Below, in pieces: positions 21,375-33,245 of a stretch of 64,000 nucleotides of DNA. The position numbers and the translations under genes are program-made. This DNA comes from Cryptomeria japonica (Eukaryota > Streptophyta > Pinopsida > Cupressales > Cupressaceae): contig NC_081407.1 in the NCBI RefSeq assembly GCF_030272615.1, positions 268,102,075 through 268,166,074 of the forward strand, read 5' to 3'. How positions within the stretch are numbered: the stretch's first letter is position 1; each line of letters begins with the position of its first letter. The notes under the pieces were generated by a model. The model had not been told where the DNA came from. It saw only the letters and a list, made by a program, of their open reading frames with translations, and did not search any database.

Positions 21375-22900
21375 TGTAGACATCCAAAATTAATTAAATG
21401 AACCCAAGACCTCCCATGTAGGAGGCTCGCAATTGACCGTTGCGTTGTGGGGTCATCCCCAACCCATTCTCCTTAAAATTAATTAAATCAAATTTAATTA
21501 ATTTTATCACTATACCCCAATAATTAATTTCTTGGTAAATTAATTATCTCCCCATTTCCTCTAAAGTCACATCAACCATTATTTCTTCTAAATTCCCAAT
21601 AGTTAATTAATATTAATTAATTAACTATGTGATTCCTACAAATCGCTTCTTCTAATCTTCATCTAGCCTAATTAATTCTTCTTTAATCGTGGTTAACATT
21701 ATGCCTCAATTTTATATTCCTCCACTCATTCTCTCTTCATGTCACATCCTCCTAACTTTCCCACTTGCACTCTAACCCTTGTTAATTCACCTAACCATCC
21801 TTTCTAATCACTTGCACATTCCTAATCACCGTGATTAGGAATAAGTCAACCATTTTCCATAAATGGTTTATCCCCTTCACCTTCTAAAACCTTAAATGCA
21901 CCAACTTTGGTCATGTCAAAGGATTTCAAATCCATTGCACATCGTCATGCCCTCTCTTCCCAAAGAATTTTTAATTCCTTTCTCCATCTATTCTTCCCAC
22001 ACGTCCCTTATTTTGGAATTTTTAATTCCTCTCTCCTTTCTCCAAGGAATTTTATATTATTTTTTCCTTCCCAATGTACTTGGGGAACTCTATCTGGTGT
22101 ACCTTGTAGGATGTGGAGACAAGAAATGCCTTTTTGGAAAATCTCTTAAACCCAACGCCTTGTCCTCTCAATCCTCTCCCACCTTCTTTCAATCTCAACC
22201 CTTCATTCCAAATCAATCTTGGCCCTCCATTTTGGCCTCCTCCAATCTATAAATTGGAGTCTCCTTCCCTCATTTCCATATTCATCATTTAAGTAATCTT
22301 ATGTTGAGAATTTAAGTCTAGAATCCATCTATTGCACCCTTTCTATGCCCAAATCATCCCACACTTAGCCAAATCCTATTAATCCAACTTATATATCCAT
22401 CAATCCCCTTTCTTGTGTATTGGAGAGCAATCCAAAATCTATCAAAAGAACTTTGATCCAATCAACTGGAGGAGGGGCGCATTCTTCACTTCACCAAAGG
22501 CTTAATCGGAGGAGGAAGGAAAAAGGTATAAAGGTTTTTTATTGCATTGTTTTATGATTTCTTTGTGTTTCATGTTTATTTCATGCAATTGAACCTCCTA
22601 ACCCTTTATTTTTCTTCATTTTAACATGCTCGACGAGACCCATGTCCCTATCATCTAACCATTTTTGCTTGTTTTTAACATTTTTTCTCACTAGTTCTTG
22701 GAATGGCATCTCAGACTGCACTTTGTCGTCTCTGTCGTGGTTTCAACATCTCCGCCTACGTAGAACAACACCTGCATTTGAAATTATTTTCCCACTAATT
22801 CTATTTTCTACTAGTTTCCTGAATCAGGGTCTCCACCACTAACACTTTTCCTACTATTTTATGTGTTTTGAGTTTAGCAATTTAATCATAAAATAAAAAA
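21375..22900 (+). repeat. Gypsy-type LTR, right end approximate
   Basis: It starts TGTAGACATCCAAAAT, the same terminal motif as the LTR at 16131. U3 is rich in TTAATTAA palindromes. A TATA-like TCTATAAATTGGAG lies near 22246. The right boundary is uncertain because no second copy lies in the window for comparison. It may be the 5' LTR of the gypsy element whose gag starts at 34010 (inference). Confidence 0.5.
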
Positions 22901-24601
22901 ATCTAAATATAACCTTAAATCACAAAAACAATAGTTAGGATTTGTTGTTTTTATCTTGTTTTAGCAATACTAGTGTTGTTTACACTATATTTCATATGTT
23001 TTTAGTCTAAATAGTGAAATATTTTTTGGGATTGCACTTTGGCGTCTACATAGACGTCAATGTCTATGCTGCAAATCGGTGTCTCCAGTTTTATGTTTTT
23101 CCCGTCTTTGGTGAAGGTATAAAATCCCATTCGTTTTCAAATTCAATTTATTTTTTTTAAATCCTGCTTTTTGGTTTGTCTATATCAGAGCCTTAAACCG
23201 ATGTCTATGCATACATTAGCGTCTGCGTTGGGAGTAGTGAATTTTAAGTATTACTAATCAGATTTTGGTTTTACAACTTTTTTTTTCCTATTTGTCCAAG
23301 ACATCTATCGAATTACTAATCAATCTTTTGCATGTTTTTTTCTAAATATCCCATTTTTTGTCACTAATTTAGATTTAATTTCTTGCATTTTAGAGTAGAA
23401 AACACATATTTTTGTGGTTAAAAAGAACAAGTGTTTGCTATGTCTTGTGCACTCACACATATATATGATGGACCCACCGTTACACCAAGTATCATCTCCC
23501 CTCACCTTCGCGGACCTTGGGTGAAGGGAAAGGTGATTAACAACACCTGATTTTTATTTTTATAGAGAAGCACCTCTTGGGGATTTCATCACCTCAAGGG
23601 AGTGTTTCAAAATTGGGACATGTTGGGGATATCATCTCTCCCAGCGTGATCTCGAGTGGGTTTTTTGAGTCTCTATATAAATATATTGGTCAGGCAGTTG
23701 AAGTGTTGAGTGAATTCAATGTATGTGGAGGCCTTCTTTGCACCAATAAGCTCAATTAGAGCCTTAAGTAGCTTGCTTCGAGATTTTTTCATTAGATCGG
23801 GACCCCTCGGAACATTACTAGAAAATTTGTTGTAGTTACCAAAAATCCCTACATTTGATGGTTCAGGGTATGTAGATCATACCCCAAAGATACCTCTTAT
23901 GTACTCATTCAAGATGAGACAAAAATTCCTTGGTTATAAGATCTTCGAATCTTCAAGGTAAGATAATCAGGTATGCCCAAGAAGTGAGTGCTGTGGTGGG
24001 GGATTCAGTGCTACAAGAATCACTATATGTCTGCTTGCTTGAGGTATTCTATTGATACAGAGACCCCATTGAATGGTTTCCACTTTCTAACCTAGGTTGT
24101 ATGTCTTTTGTGTATCTTCATTGTGCAAACTAGTGAATTTTGTAACATTGAGCTAATCTAGGCCCTCCTCGCTTTCACGCTTATTACAAAGTGTTACCTT
24201 GGCCAATGTGTTTGTCATTTTTTTATTTCTCTTACTGAGAGTAGACAAAGTCCAAAACTTCCAATGTTTATCTAGAATTTGGCCGATTTCACTCATGCAT
24301 CACAAGACCAAATCACTTAAACATACCAAAAAGTTAGTTTACTTCCAAGTCAAGAAGAATAAGTCGAGTTACAAGAAAACTCTCAAGCGTAATAAGTTCT
24401 TGTACGTCAACCACAAACTCTTGTTGAAACATCGTACCTTTTTACATCGTTTCCACGATTATCTTCTATTGGCAAGAGGCACTACATTGATGATCAGATG
24501 TTGCCATTGATGGTAACTTGAGTCAAATATCCAATCTACGGCTCATGATTCTTCCATACCAAAAGATTGGTTGAGGTCTGATAAGGTCTGGTGAGAAGAA
24601 T
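22901..24601 (+). other. Long leader-like non-coding region
   Basis: No convincing gene. Related phrases recur (GTCGTCTCTG near 22727, GGCGTCTACATAG near 23041, GCGTCTGCG near 23220). A 103-codon open frame at 24199..24510 resembles nothing I know. Probably retroelement leader and fragments. Confidence 0.35.
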
Positions 24602-25771
24602 TGTTAGGCCCAATATGGAAAGCTAATGTACTGAGAGGGGAGGGGTGAATCAGTACTTCAAATCCTTTCTTCAACAATAACTTTACTGTTATGCATAAAC
24701 CAAAAACTATTGTAACATAACATAAAGCTAAAACAAATAAATAACAATCATACATGATTCACTCCATAACACATATCTTTTGGTTACGCAGAAACTCTTG
24801 GTTAGAGAGAAAAACTGCGGTGGGGATGGCACCCACAACTTCACTACTGCAATAATAAAGGTTGCTCGATTAGAGCTACATGTTTAGCTATTTCTGATAG
24901 CTTACCCTGTTAGGAGTATCAAGATCGTTAAATCTACCTTGCTAAAGGATTTTACAACACTTATTCTAAATGTTGCACCTGGTTAAAGGCTTTACAATTT
25001 ATAGACTTTGTTAGAGTCTTTTACCCTATTAAAGGTTTCTCTTACAACTCAAAATATTACAATAAAATCTTTGCAAATATCTGCAACTTCACATCTAAAA
25101 TGTTATAGCAGATTCTATGTGCTTAAAATGAGATTACCTTGCTTATAGCATACCTCGGTAATCCATAAGATAACTCGATAAACCCTTCTGTTTACTCTGT
25201 TCCTTGATTGTTCTCTGAAATCCTTCTCAGTGACCTCTATGTCTCTGACAGTCGTAATACTAAGTGCTTTCTTATCTATTACACATGTCTTGCTTCATAC
25301 ACCTCTCTCTTTTGATCCTTAATTCATGTTGTATAAATAGATCTCTTATGTTGGTGATCTGGTCATTGCTTCGATCTTACAAACATGATTTATCGAATGA
25401 ATAACCATACAAAATATTTCATTAGATAGATGACCTCAAAATCATACAAAATCTTTAAGTGCAATTTCCAATGAGATAACGATTCTTTATTCCTCGATCT
25501 TGTAACACGTTTCCACACATGTGTCTAGGTTCAATGAATCTGGTAAAATGTTTCACTCGGTGTATATCAACTCGATGTATCATTATTGTTGCTCGGTAGA
25601 CATAGAGTGTTACTCGGTAGACAACTCGGTGTATACTAAGCTCTATGACTACTTTCTTCTATAACCGACTGCTCTGTGCTTACCGACTAAATATTTCGGT
25701 AGTAGTAACCAACTAGAGTATATAGAATGACTTTGGATATAAAACTAATGGCAACTTAGTAAGTAGTAACA
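24602..25771 (-). repeat. 3' LTR of the Gag-ORF2 element
   Basis: Aligned without gaps to 31071..32240. U3 (about 25555-25710) is crowded with CTCGGTA/CTCGGTG and ACCGACT motifs. The R/U5 end carries CACCCCTCCCCTCTCAG on the minus strand. Confidence 0.9.
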
Positions 25772-25783
25772 ATCTCCCCTTTT
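25772..25783 (-). other. Polypurine tract
   Basis: On the minus strand AAAAGGGGAGAT lies directly before the 3' LTR start TGTTAC. The copia at 50484-50495 and the second ORF2 element before 56645 have nearly the same junction (AAAGGGGGAGAT then TGTT). Confidence 0.85.
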
Positions 25784-25957
25784 GACATTAGTTGAGATGT
25801 TTGACAAAACTACTTTCAAATTCATAACTCAAAGATCTATATACTTACAAAATTTGACTAAACTGACAGTATATACAATAGTCAATAAAATAGGATATTC
25901 AGATATACTCCCCTTATCAATATATTGTACAAAAATCTGATTTTGCATGCTCGGTGA

Positions 25958-28900
25958 TCAATATTCTGTATTTACTGCTTGGTTCACTGCTCGGTGATCA
26001 CTAGTCGGTGGTGTCAAAATTGACTGTGCATTTGGATACTCTGTCCTGCTCGGTATACTCCCCCTGTATACTACACTCCCCCTTTGCTGAATAGAATTTG
26101 GCTCAGTCGTCAACTTATTTGAGAGATCGGTGATCTCTTTCTCAATCACTTCGGTTTTATTTTTGATATCTTTAATGAATAAAGAGAATGTATAGAGTTT
26201 CTGAAATAAATAAAGAATGTGCTTGAGTTGAGGGGACAACTCAACAATAAATTTGACTAGTTTTACTTTGCCAATAGCAATAGCTTTATGTACCACTTCA
26301 ATCATTTTTGCAGTGAGCTCTTTGTCCTTCAATTTGCTCAAATATTCAGATGCGTCTACTCCAGATGTCTCTATTTTAGTTAGGAGTTCATCCAGTTGAA
26401 TATGGATGGCTGTATCTTTTGTCACTGTAGCTTCAGGTAGCATATATGTTAATAGTGCTTTCACCTTCTGAAGTACTTTGTTTTTCTTTTGAATAGCCAT
26501 TTGTTTTTCCTGTTTTGCTTTGGCTTTGCATAGTTCACTGAATTCAATGAGTGCTTGCCCTTTTAATTTGGATATGTCTACATTTGGCAACACTATTGGT
26601 TTTGACAAATCTAATTTGAAACTATGCTTTTTCATCTTCTTTTCTTTACCTTTCACCGGTTGAACTAACACAATGGCTTGGGAGGTTTGTTGACCCTCGG
26701 TAAGTTGCTCGGTAGAGGCAACACTTTTATCAATTTATTGAACCTCTGATGTAGCCTTCGTTGTGTCCTTTGGTGCTTCTGTGCTTGGGGTCTCGGTTGT
26801 AACATTTTCAGTGCTAGAAGGAGCTTGAGAAGACTGTTCCCTGCTGGCCTGAGAAGTAGTTTCTCCTTCTGTAGACTTGTGATCCTTTGTTCCTTGTTTA
26901 GTATCCTGAGGGGCCTCGGTTGAAACAGGTTGAGTGACTGGAGGATAGGGATGAACTTGTGCCAAAACTGACTCACTGGATACCAGTTTGGCATATGCAT
27001 TCCCTTCTATCATTTCCTGTTCTTGTGCCTCGGTGTCCATGATATCCTCATCAATTTATATAGTGTCAACAGGGTCTTGCTCGGTGATATCAGGATCTTG
27101 CTTGGTGACATCAACTATTTCAACTTCAACTTGCTCACCAACATTCTTGATTCGAAAGATTTCCTGCCACTTTTCTTTGGTCTCATTCTCTACATCCAAG
27201 TAAAGGCCATTCATCAATTTCAAGGCTCTTTGCTTGACTAGGAAGTTTGTGTGGTAGTTTTTCAGATGTTCTTTGATCTCATCTACCGACATGTTCGGAA
27301 AGAGATGTACCAAACTTCTTTCTCTCATCTGTTTCTCTAAGTCCATAGCATACTTCCACCTGTTATCAATATGCAAATATAATTCATTTGGAAAAGATTT
27401 AGATACTTCCAATGGGACCAATCGAAATTTCAGAAGTGTGCAGATGACAACTTCTTCTATTTGTCTCTTTTCATCATCAGATCTGGATTCATACTTAACA
27501 TATCTGAATGCTCCAAATCCACCATATTGCTTCAGATTAGCACAAAAATTATCAACACTGTGTACATCTACCTTTTTACTCTTGACAATCTGAAATTTGT
27601 TTTTGTCTTCAGATTCGGTGTCACTGGACTCTTTAGTCAAAATGAGTCTCTGAGTAGATTTCTTATAAGTTTTTGTTACCTTGGGTGCGGCAACATTCTT
27701 TGGTTTCTTACTCGGTGACACTGCAGATGATCTTGTGTTTGGGTGCTTTACTGAAGGAGTCGGTGATACCTTTGATGTATCCTGTTTCTTCCTTTTCAAA
27801 ACTTTCCCCTTAGGCAACTCAGTGCTCAATGTGATAGCTGCCTCTTGGGCTTCAGATTCCTCCTCGGTGATGACTAGAGTGCCCTTGACAGGTGTGGAGG
27901 AAGAACCTTCTCCAAATTTCTCCGATAATGCCTTGATCATTTTTGTTGCTTTCCTTGTAGCCTTGGGTACTACAATGCTCATCTTAACTTTCTCTTTAAC
28001 TTCTTCATATGTACCATATCTCAACTCGGTAGCATGTCTTGGTAATGTAAGAAAAGCATCTATTTGATGTTGTGTGATGTCAAAATCAATCTCATAACCC
28101 ATAGGTGGAAAAGATTGAGTTCTCGGTTCCACAGCATTAACATAGCAGTAGTCGGTGTCTACTTCAAAGCATATGTCATCCTTGTATTTCTCTACTAGCT
28201 TGGGTGGAATTCTATACCTGTTATGCATCTTTTCTTGAAACTTGCTAAAGTAATCATTCACAATATCATTAAATTTATCACCTAGCCGTTTGATGAAGTC
28301 ATTGATTTGATGGGTGATTGGTCAGTGTAGCTCCCAAACTACATTACCGACTGATGGAAAGAATTTCTCAAAATAGAAAAACATGCATACCAAAAGTGAT
28401 CCAAACTTCAGTGTGTTAGCCGAGTTGTTCTTCTTTGGCTTCCTTATGGTGTTTAGATTCTCAAATAGGTTTTTCAACAATACTTCACAAAGATCAATTT
28501 TCATTCCTTTCTTCACAATTTTATATGCTAAATCGACTGTTGCACAGGGTACACTGTTTTCCCTTGCCGATTGGAAGAAACAATAACCTATTACTCTAAT
28601 GGCAAACTTCAGCTCTGCATCTGTCACATTGTTCAGTTTCAGTCCTCTGCAATCAGATTCAACTCCGGTTAGAGTGATCAATTCCTTTTGTGATATCATT
28701 TTCTGAGCTTGGGCATGATCAAAAATAGGGTAACCGGTGATCAAATGAATGATTTCCTTGATGATTTTAAATGGTTGTTCCGCTAACCACATGAAATCAT
28801 CATGAACTCTGCTCAAAACAAACTTGACCCATTGGGGTTTGAAGACACGGGGATAAGTTAGGGCTTCGGTCAATCCCTTGATTTTGATGTGTTCATACTT

Positions 28901-29143
28901 GTTATCCAATTTCCCATCGGTACACAATTCATCATATGTGTCCTTGATTTCAACATGACCTAGTTCCTCAACACGACACTTAGTGAAGAATCTGACATCC
29001 TCAACTAATAAAACTCTATCCGGAATGAGTGAAAATGCAGTTTTATCATCCAATTCAAATGCTACTTTGGGAGTTAGAGAGTATTTCAATGAGGGCTTTT
29101 CAATGTTTTCAACAACAACGGGCTTCTGAATCTTATGTGCCAT
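25958..29143 (-). pseudogene. ORF2: large retroelement protein of unknown function
   Basis: A single minus-strand frame of 1,061 codons from ATG 29143, interrupted only by stops at 28324..28322 (TGA), 27058..27056 and 26737..26735 (both TAA). Residues about 1-430 look globular (for example WLAEQPFKIIKEIIHL, RYRIPPKLVEKYKDD). Residues 445-500 are basic and Ser/Pro/Lys-rich (KGKVLKRKKQ, SPSKKPK), possibly a nuclear-localisation or nucleic-acid-binding linker. A second folded-looking part follows (about 520-680), then a Thr/Ser/Glu/Gln-rich linker (about 700-805) and a helical C-terminus. No pol motif (DTG, DDE, YVDD) is present. A diverged homologue lies at 54296..56225. I do not recognise the family; plant-transposon accessory or envelope-position proteins are possible analogues. 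Confidence 0.8.
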
Positions 29144-29655
29144 TGTAAATTTCGGATAATACTAACAAAAGATTCTTAGGGTTTGAAAACTTTTAAACGA
29201 CAGACGCTTTCCACTTAACAAATGTAAAACAGATAATCACACTAATATTTCCCAGTAGCTAGCTCTTAGAAATGCTTGAGATTGATGTGTAAATACCTTG
29301 AATTTTGCTTCGCAGGAGGTTTGATTGCCTTTGAATCGCTTTGCTCTACTCTCTTGAAAACTTGGTAAGTGTAAAATGACCGCGCAAAAGTTTTAAGTAC
29401 ACGATATACCTTATCGGGCTCCATGCAGTTAGGTCAAAAACATTAAATGCACTCGGTACCACTTCCTTTTATGCTTTTACCGAATAGCCAGACTTCCTGT
29501 ATTTACCGACTTGACAGGCTTCCTGAAGACTAGATAAAATTTCAAATTTCCTAATGTATCTTTAGTTATGCGGATTTTGAATTAAGTACATGATAAAATA
29601 GGAATTGTTAAGATTTAACCTTTGAGAGAATGCAGTCCCTTCATACCTTTACCGA
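29144..29655 (-). other. Spacer between Gag-like gene and ORF2
   Basis: About 510 bp of non-coding sequence lie between the last Gag codon and the ORF2 ATG. No tRNA, intron or internal LTR was seen. Confidence 0.5.
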
Positions 29656-31008
29656 TTAATTTGGAATAGGTGCACCTAACTCGGTAGGTAAGGTGCTTTC
29701 TTCATTTGACACAAATTCCTTCTTTTTCCAAATCATCTGTAATTTGCTTCTTATTTCCTCAGTGTCTCCTCTAGGTTGATCTCTGCAATCTCTAGCCAAG
29801 TGTCCAACTTTGTGACAATGAAAACATGTCATACCAGGATTTCTCCATGATCTTCGGTTGTTCATTCCAAACCTTATAAAGTAATTGGAACTTATGTGTC
29901 CATATCTTCCACAGCATTCACACCATATTCTTGTATTGTAATCCCATGGTACTGCAGAATATTGTCGGTTAGAATCTGTGTGAGTTCGGTAGCCTCTAGT
30001 TTTTGCTCAGTGTTCAGACCACATATAGTTCTTTTGCTTAAACCAACACTTCTCAATACTATGTCCATATCTATTGCAGTTTTTACAAAATCCTTTGAAT
30101 TTTGCCTTTTGATAATTGCTAGCAGACTTTGTCCTACATTGGTTAGATGTGTGACCATATTTATTGCAATTGTGACAATAACCATTAGACCTAGTGACAT
30201 TCGGTTGCTTACCTTTTCTGATTTGGCACATATTAGCAGTATGTCCTTGTTTTCCATAGTAGTTGCATATAGGCTTCTTTCCTTTGATGTTCTTCTTGTT
30301 TCCAACTTGCTTTGATGATTCTCCTCTCTCGATAGTGTGGATTCCCTTCTCGGTAGAGTCTTTTCCTTTGTAATTGAGTCCTGCATCTTTGTTGGGTCTT
30401 CTTGTATTCAGTTTCTCATCCAACATCTTTGATGCTTCATAACTCTTCTTTAATGTTTCTTTGGATTTCTTCTCTGTTTCAAGTTCATCGGTCAACCTTG
30501 ATAGTTCAAATTTCAATGCTTGATTCTCATCATCTTTCAGATTTGCTTCATGATGTGCATAACCCAATTGATCTGACAGATTACTTTGAATTCCAGTCAA
30601 CCTTGTGATTTCATCGTTCTTTTCATATACTAATGCTTCAAGTTGTTGTTTTTCTCTTTCTAGATCTCTTACTTTATCCTCATCTGTCCTCAATGCATCA
30701 AGATTTTCAGTCATCTTTGTGCTGAAATGTTCATGTCCTCTTTTCATTGCTTTTAGCTGATCAGTCAGTGCTTTGTTCTTTTCTTTCAGTTCTCCAATCA
30801 TTTCTTCAGTCTCTTCAGATATACTGTTCTCAGATGATGTCTCAATTTGTTCCACTAGCTCTTGAGAGTCCTGTAAATCATCAGATAATCTTCTTCTAAC
30901 TTTTAATGGTTTTTGCATTTGTCTTTGCATGTCTGCAATCACTTGATTAGCATGATCCAACTCTTCTTGCAGATACACAATTCTCTGAGATTGTTTATAG
31001 CCTTCCAT
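29656..31008 (-). pseudogene. Gag-like coiled-coil protein with five zinc knuckles
   Basis: It starts at ATG 31008 (MEGYKQSQRIVYLQEEL), 63 nt inside the 5' LTR. The first 260 or so residues are a long coiled coil (for example ELKEKNKALTDQLKAMK, LEREKQQLEALVYEK). Zinc knuckles follow: CNYYGKQGHTANMC (30267..30226; second Cys is Tyr), CHNCNKYGHTSNQC, CKNCNRYGHSIEKC, then after one in-frame TGA (30009..30007) CECCGRYGHISSNY (last Cys lost) and CFHCHKVGHLARDC (29826..29785). Frame is otherwise open to 29656. The role would be RNA packaging in particles. Five knuckles is more than the one or two usual in copia Gag. Confidence 0.8.
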
Positions 31009-31054
31009 TGATAAGATCTTTCTCTTTAGGCTGTTAAACCCTTTTCCAAGATTC

Positions 31055-31070
31055 AAGCTCTGATACCAAT
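31055..31070 (-). other. Primer-binding site (initiator tRNA-Met)
   Basis: On the minus strand ATTGGTATCAGAGCTT directly follows the 5' LTR end CCTAACA. It is an exact TGGTATCAGAGC match. Confidence 0.9.
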
Positions 31071-32240
31071 TGTTAGGCCCAATATGGAAAGCTAATGTAC
31101 TAAGAGGGGAGGGGTGAATCAGTACTTCAAATCCTTTCTTCAACAATAACTTTACTGTTATGCATAAACGAAAAACTATTGTAACATAACATAAAGCTAA
31201 AACAAATAAATAACAATCATACATGATTCACTCCATAACACATATCTTTTGGTTACGCAGAAACTCTTGGTTAGAGAGAAAAACTGTGGTGGGGATGGCA
31301 CCCAAAACTTCACTACTGCAATAATAAAGGTTGCTTGGTTAGAGCTACATGTTTAGCTATTTCTGATAGCTTACCCTTTTAGGAGTATCAAGATCGTTAG
31401 ATCTACCTTGCTAAAGGATTTTACAACACTTATTTTAAATTTTGCACCTAGTTAAAGGCTTTACAATTTATAGACTTTGTTAGAGTCTTTTACCCTGTTA
31501 AAGGTTTCTCTTACAACTCAAAATATTACAATAAAATCTTTACAAATATCTGCAACTTCACATCTGAAATGTTATAGCAGATTCTATGTGCTTAAAATGA
31601 GATTACCTTGCTTATAGCATACCTCGGTAATCCATAAGATAACTCGGTAAACCCTTCTGTTTACTTTGTTCCTTGACTGTTCTCTGAAATCCTTCTCGGT
31701 GACCTCTGTGTCTTTGACAGTCGTAATACTTAGTGCTTTCTTATCTATTACACATGTCTTGCTTCATACACCTCTCTCTTTTGATCCTTAATTCATGCTA
31801 TATAAATAGATCTCTTATGTCGGTGATCTGGTCATTGCTTCGATCTTACAAACATGATTTATCGAATGAATAACCATACAAAATATTTCATTGGATAGAT
31901 GACCTCAAAATCATACAAAATCTTTAAGTGCAATTTCCAATGAGATAACGATTCTTTATTCCTCAATCTTGTAACACGTTTCCACACATGTGTCTAGGTT
32001 CAATGAATCTGGTAAAACGTTTCACTCGGTGTATATCAACTCAGTGTATCATTATTGCTGCTCGGTAGACATAGAGTGTTACTCGGTAGACAACTCGGTG
32101 TATACTAAGCTTTGTGACTACTTTCTTCTATAACCGATTGCTCTGTGCTTACCGACTGAATATTTCGGTAGTAGTAACCGACTAGAGTATATAGAATGAC
32201 TTTGGATATAAAACTAATGGCAACTTAGTAAGTAGTAACA
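31071..32240 (-). repeat. 5' LTR of the Gag-ORF2 element
   Basis: Same length as the 3' LTR. It contains the palindrome-like CTATATAAATAG near 31798, the probable TATA region, and the CTCGGT/ACCGAC cluster at about 32025-32185. Confidence 0.9.
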
Positions 32241-33245
32241 GAATAGGTCATCCGATAGAGTGTACAACATTTGGTTGGCAATTCATTTATGTTGTGTATT
32301 TTGCTTTGTTGATCTCAGAGAAGCATTTTGGTCATGTGATGTGCATTATTCCAGGTTTGTGGCCTCTGGTGAAAAGTTTTGGGTAAGTTGGAAGATCTGA
32401 TAGACATGTTCCTAGTTATAGTAGTTTTCATTTGCAGTAACATGTGAAGATTCGTTTTGCGGATCATGTTGAGTGATTTTGGTGATTGTTTCTGTGTTCA
32501 AGGTTAGTAGGCCAACATGTGGGAAGCATGTGGACAATTTGTTTTGGTCTTCTTAGTTTTTTTTGGATCGAATTGAGTCAACTTTGGGTAACACATTTCA
32601 TTTGCATGTTATGTGGTTTTTGGGCCGACATGGAATTGATCTAATTTGATGTTGCGGATATATAAGACTGATTGATATGATCATTTGGTATATCAATGGT
32701 GGTGTGGAAAGTGTGTCTGAGCGATTGTGCGCAGTTTCACATGCGCGATTGAAAGATTTATGCTCCGATATAATTCAAAATATCAAAATAGAGCAAAGTA
32801 GCAGAGCAGAGCAAGATTATGTGTTTTGTGCTTAACTGAAACTATACTCGGGCATTTGTTGATGTTATTCAATATTTCAAACCCTCTTTTATCTTTTATA
32901 ATCATTTTGTAAGGCAGTGAGCCTTCTAGGTTCTAGCACTTACTTGTAATTGAGCAGTGAGCTCTAGACAGTGTACCTAAATGCATGTGCATTCTCATTG
33001 TGTAATATTCTTATACTTCTAATAGAGTATATTAATATTGTGGGTTTTAATCCCATCGTGGTTTTTCCCTTAACCGGGTTTCCAAGTAAAACTCTCGATG
33101 TTACGGTGTTGTTGATCTTAGCTTTGTGTTAATGCACTTTACTTTTCTTCATTTGCATTAAGTGTTTGAAAGATCAAGTTAATAAAGGTAAAAACTGCAG
33201 AACATTGATTCATCCCCCCTCCTCTCAGTGTTCCTTGATCCCAAC
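32241..33245 (+). repeat. Right part of an older copia-type LTR
   Basis: Plus-strand LTR signals: GCGGATATATAAGAC (TATA, near 32655), GTGGTTTTTCCC...CGGGTTTCC (U5 hairpin motif, near 33058) and a terminal CATCCCCCCTCCTCTCAG...GATCCCAACA at 33206-33245. The left part was separated by the 24602..32240 insertion and I could not place its start. Confidence 0.6.

Larger units (their letters stand above)
24602..32240 (-). mobile_element. Complete non-autonomous copia-type element, Gag plus ORF2
   Basis: This is a 7.6-kb element with equal 1170-bp LTRs (24602..25771 and 31071..32240), differing by eye at about three dozen sites with no length change. Ends are TGTTACTAC...GGGCCTAACA on the minus strand. 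The flanks share GAAT (24598-24601 and 32241-32244). A tRNA-Met primer site adjoins the right LTR and a polypurine tract adjoins the left one. Inside are a Gag-like gene (31008..29656) and a 1,061-codon unknown gene (29143..25958). I found no protease, integrase, reverse transcriptase or RNase H. It must have used enzymes from another element, probably a Ty1/copia (inference from shared end sequences). Confidence 0.9.

Noticed and set aside
24199-24510. 103-codon plus-strand frame rich in Lys
   Set aside because: No family resemblance, no splice or regulatory support, in retroelement filler.
29896-30315. Plus-strand frame over the Gag-like gene
   Set aside because: Antisense shadow of the zinc-knuckle region, with Cys/Ile/Val-rich composition typical of such shadows.
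31055-31070. tRNA-Met-like sequence
   Set aside because: Only the 3' complement is present, directly at an LTR boundary: a primer-binding site, not a tRNA gene.
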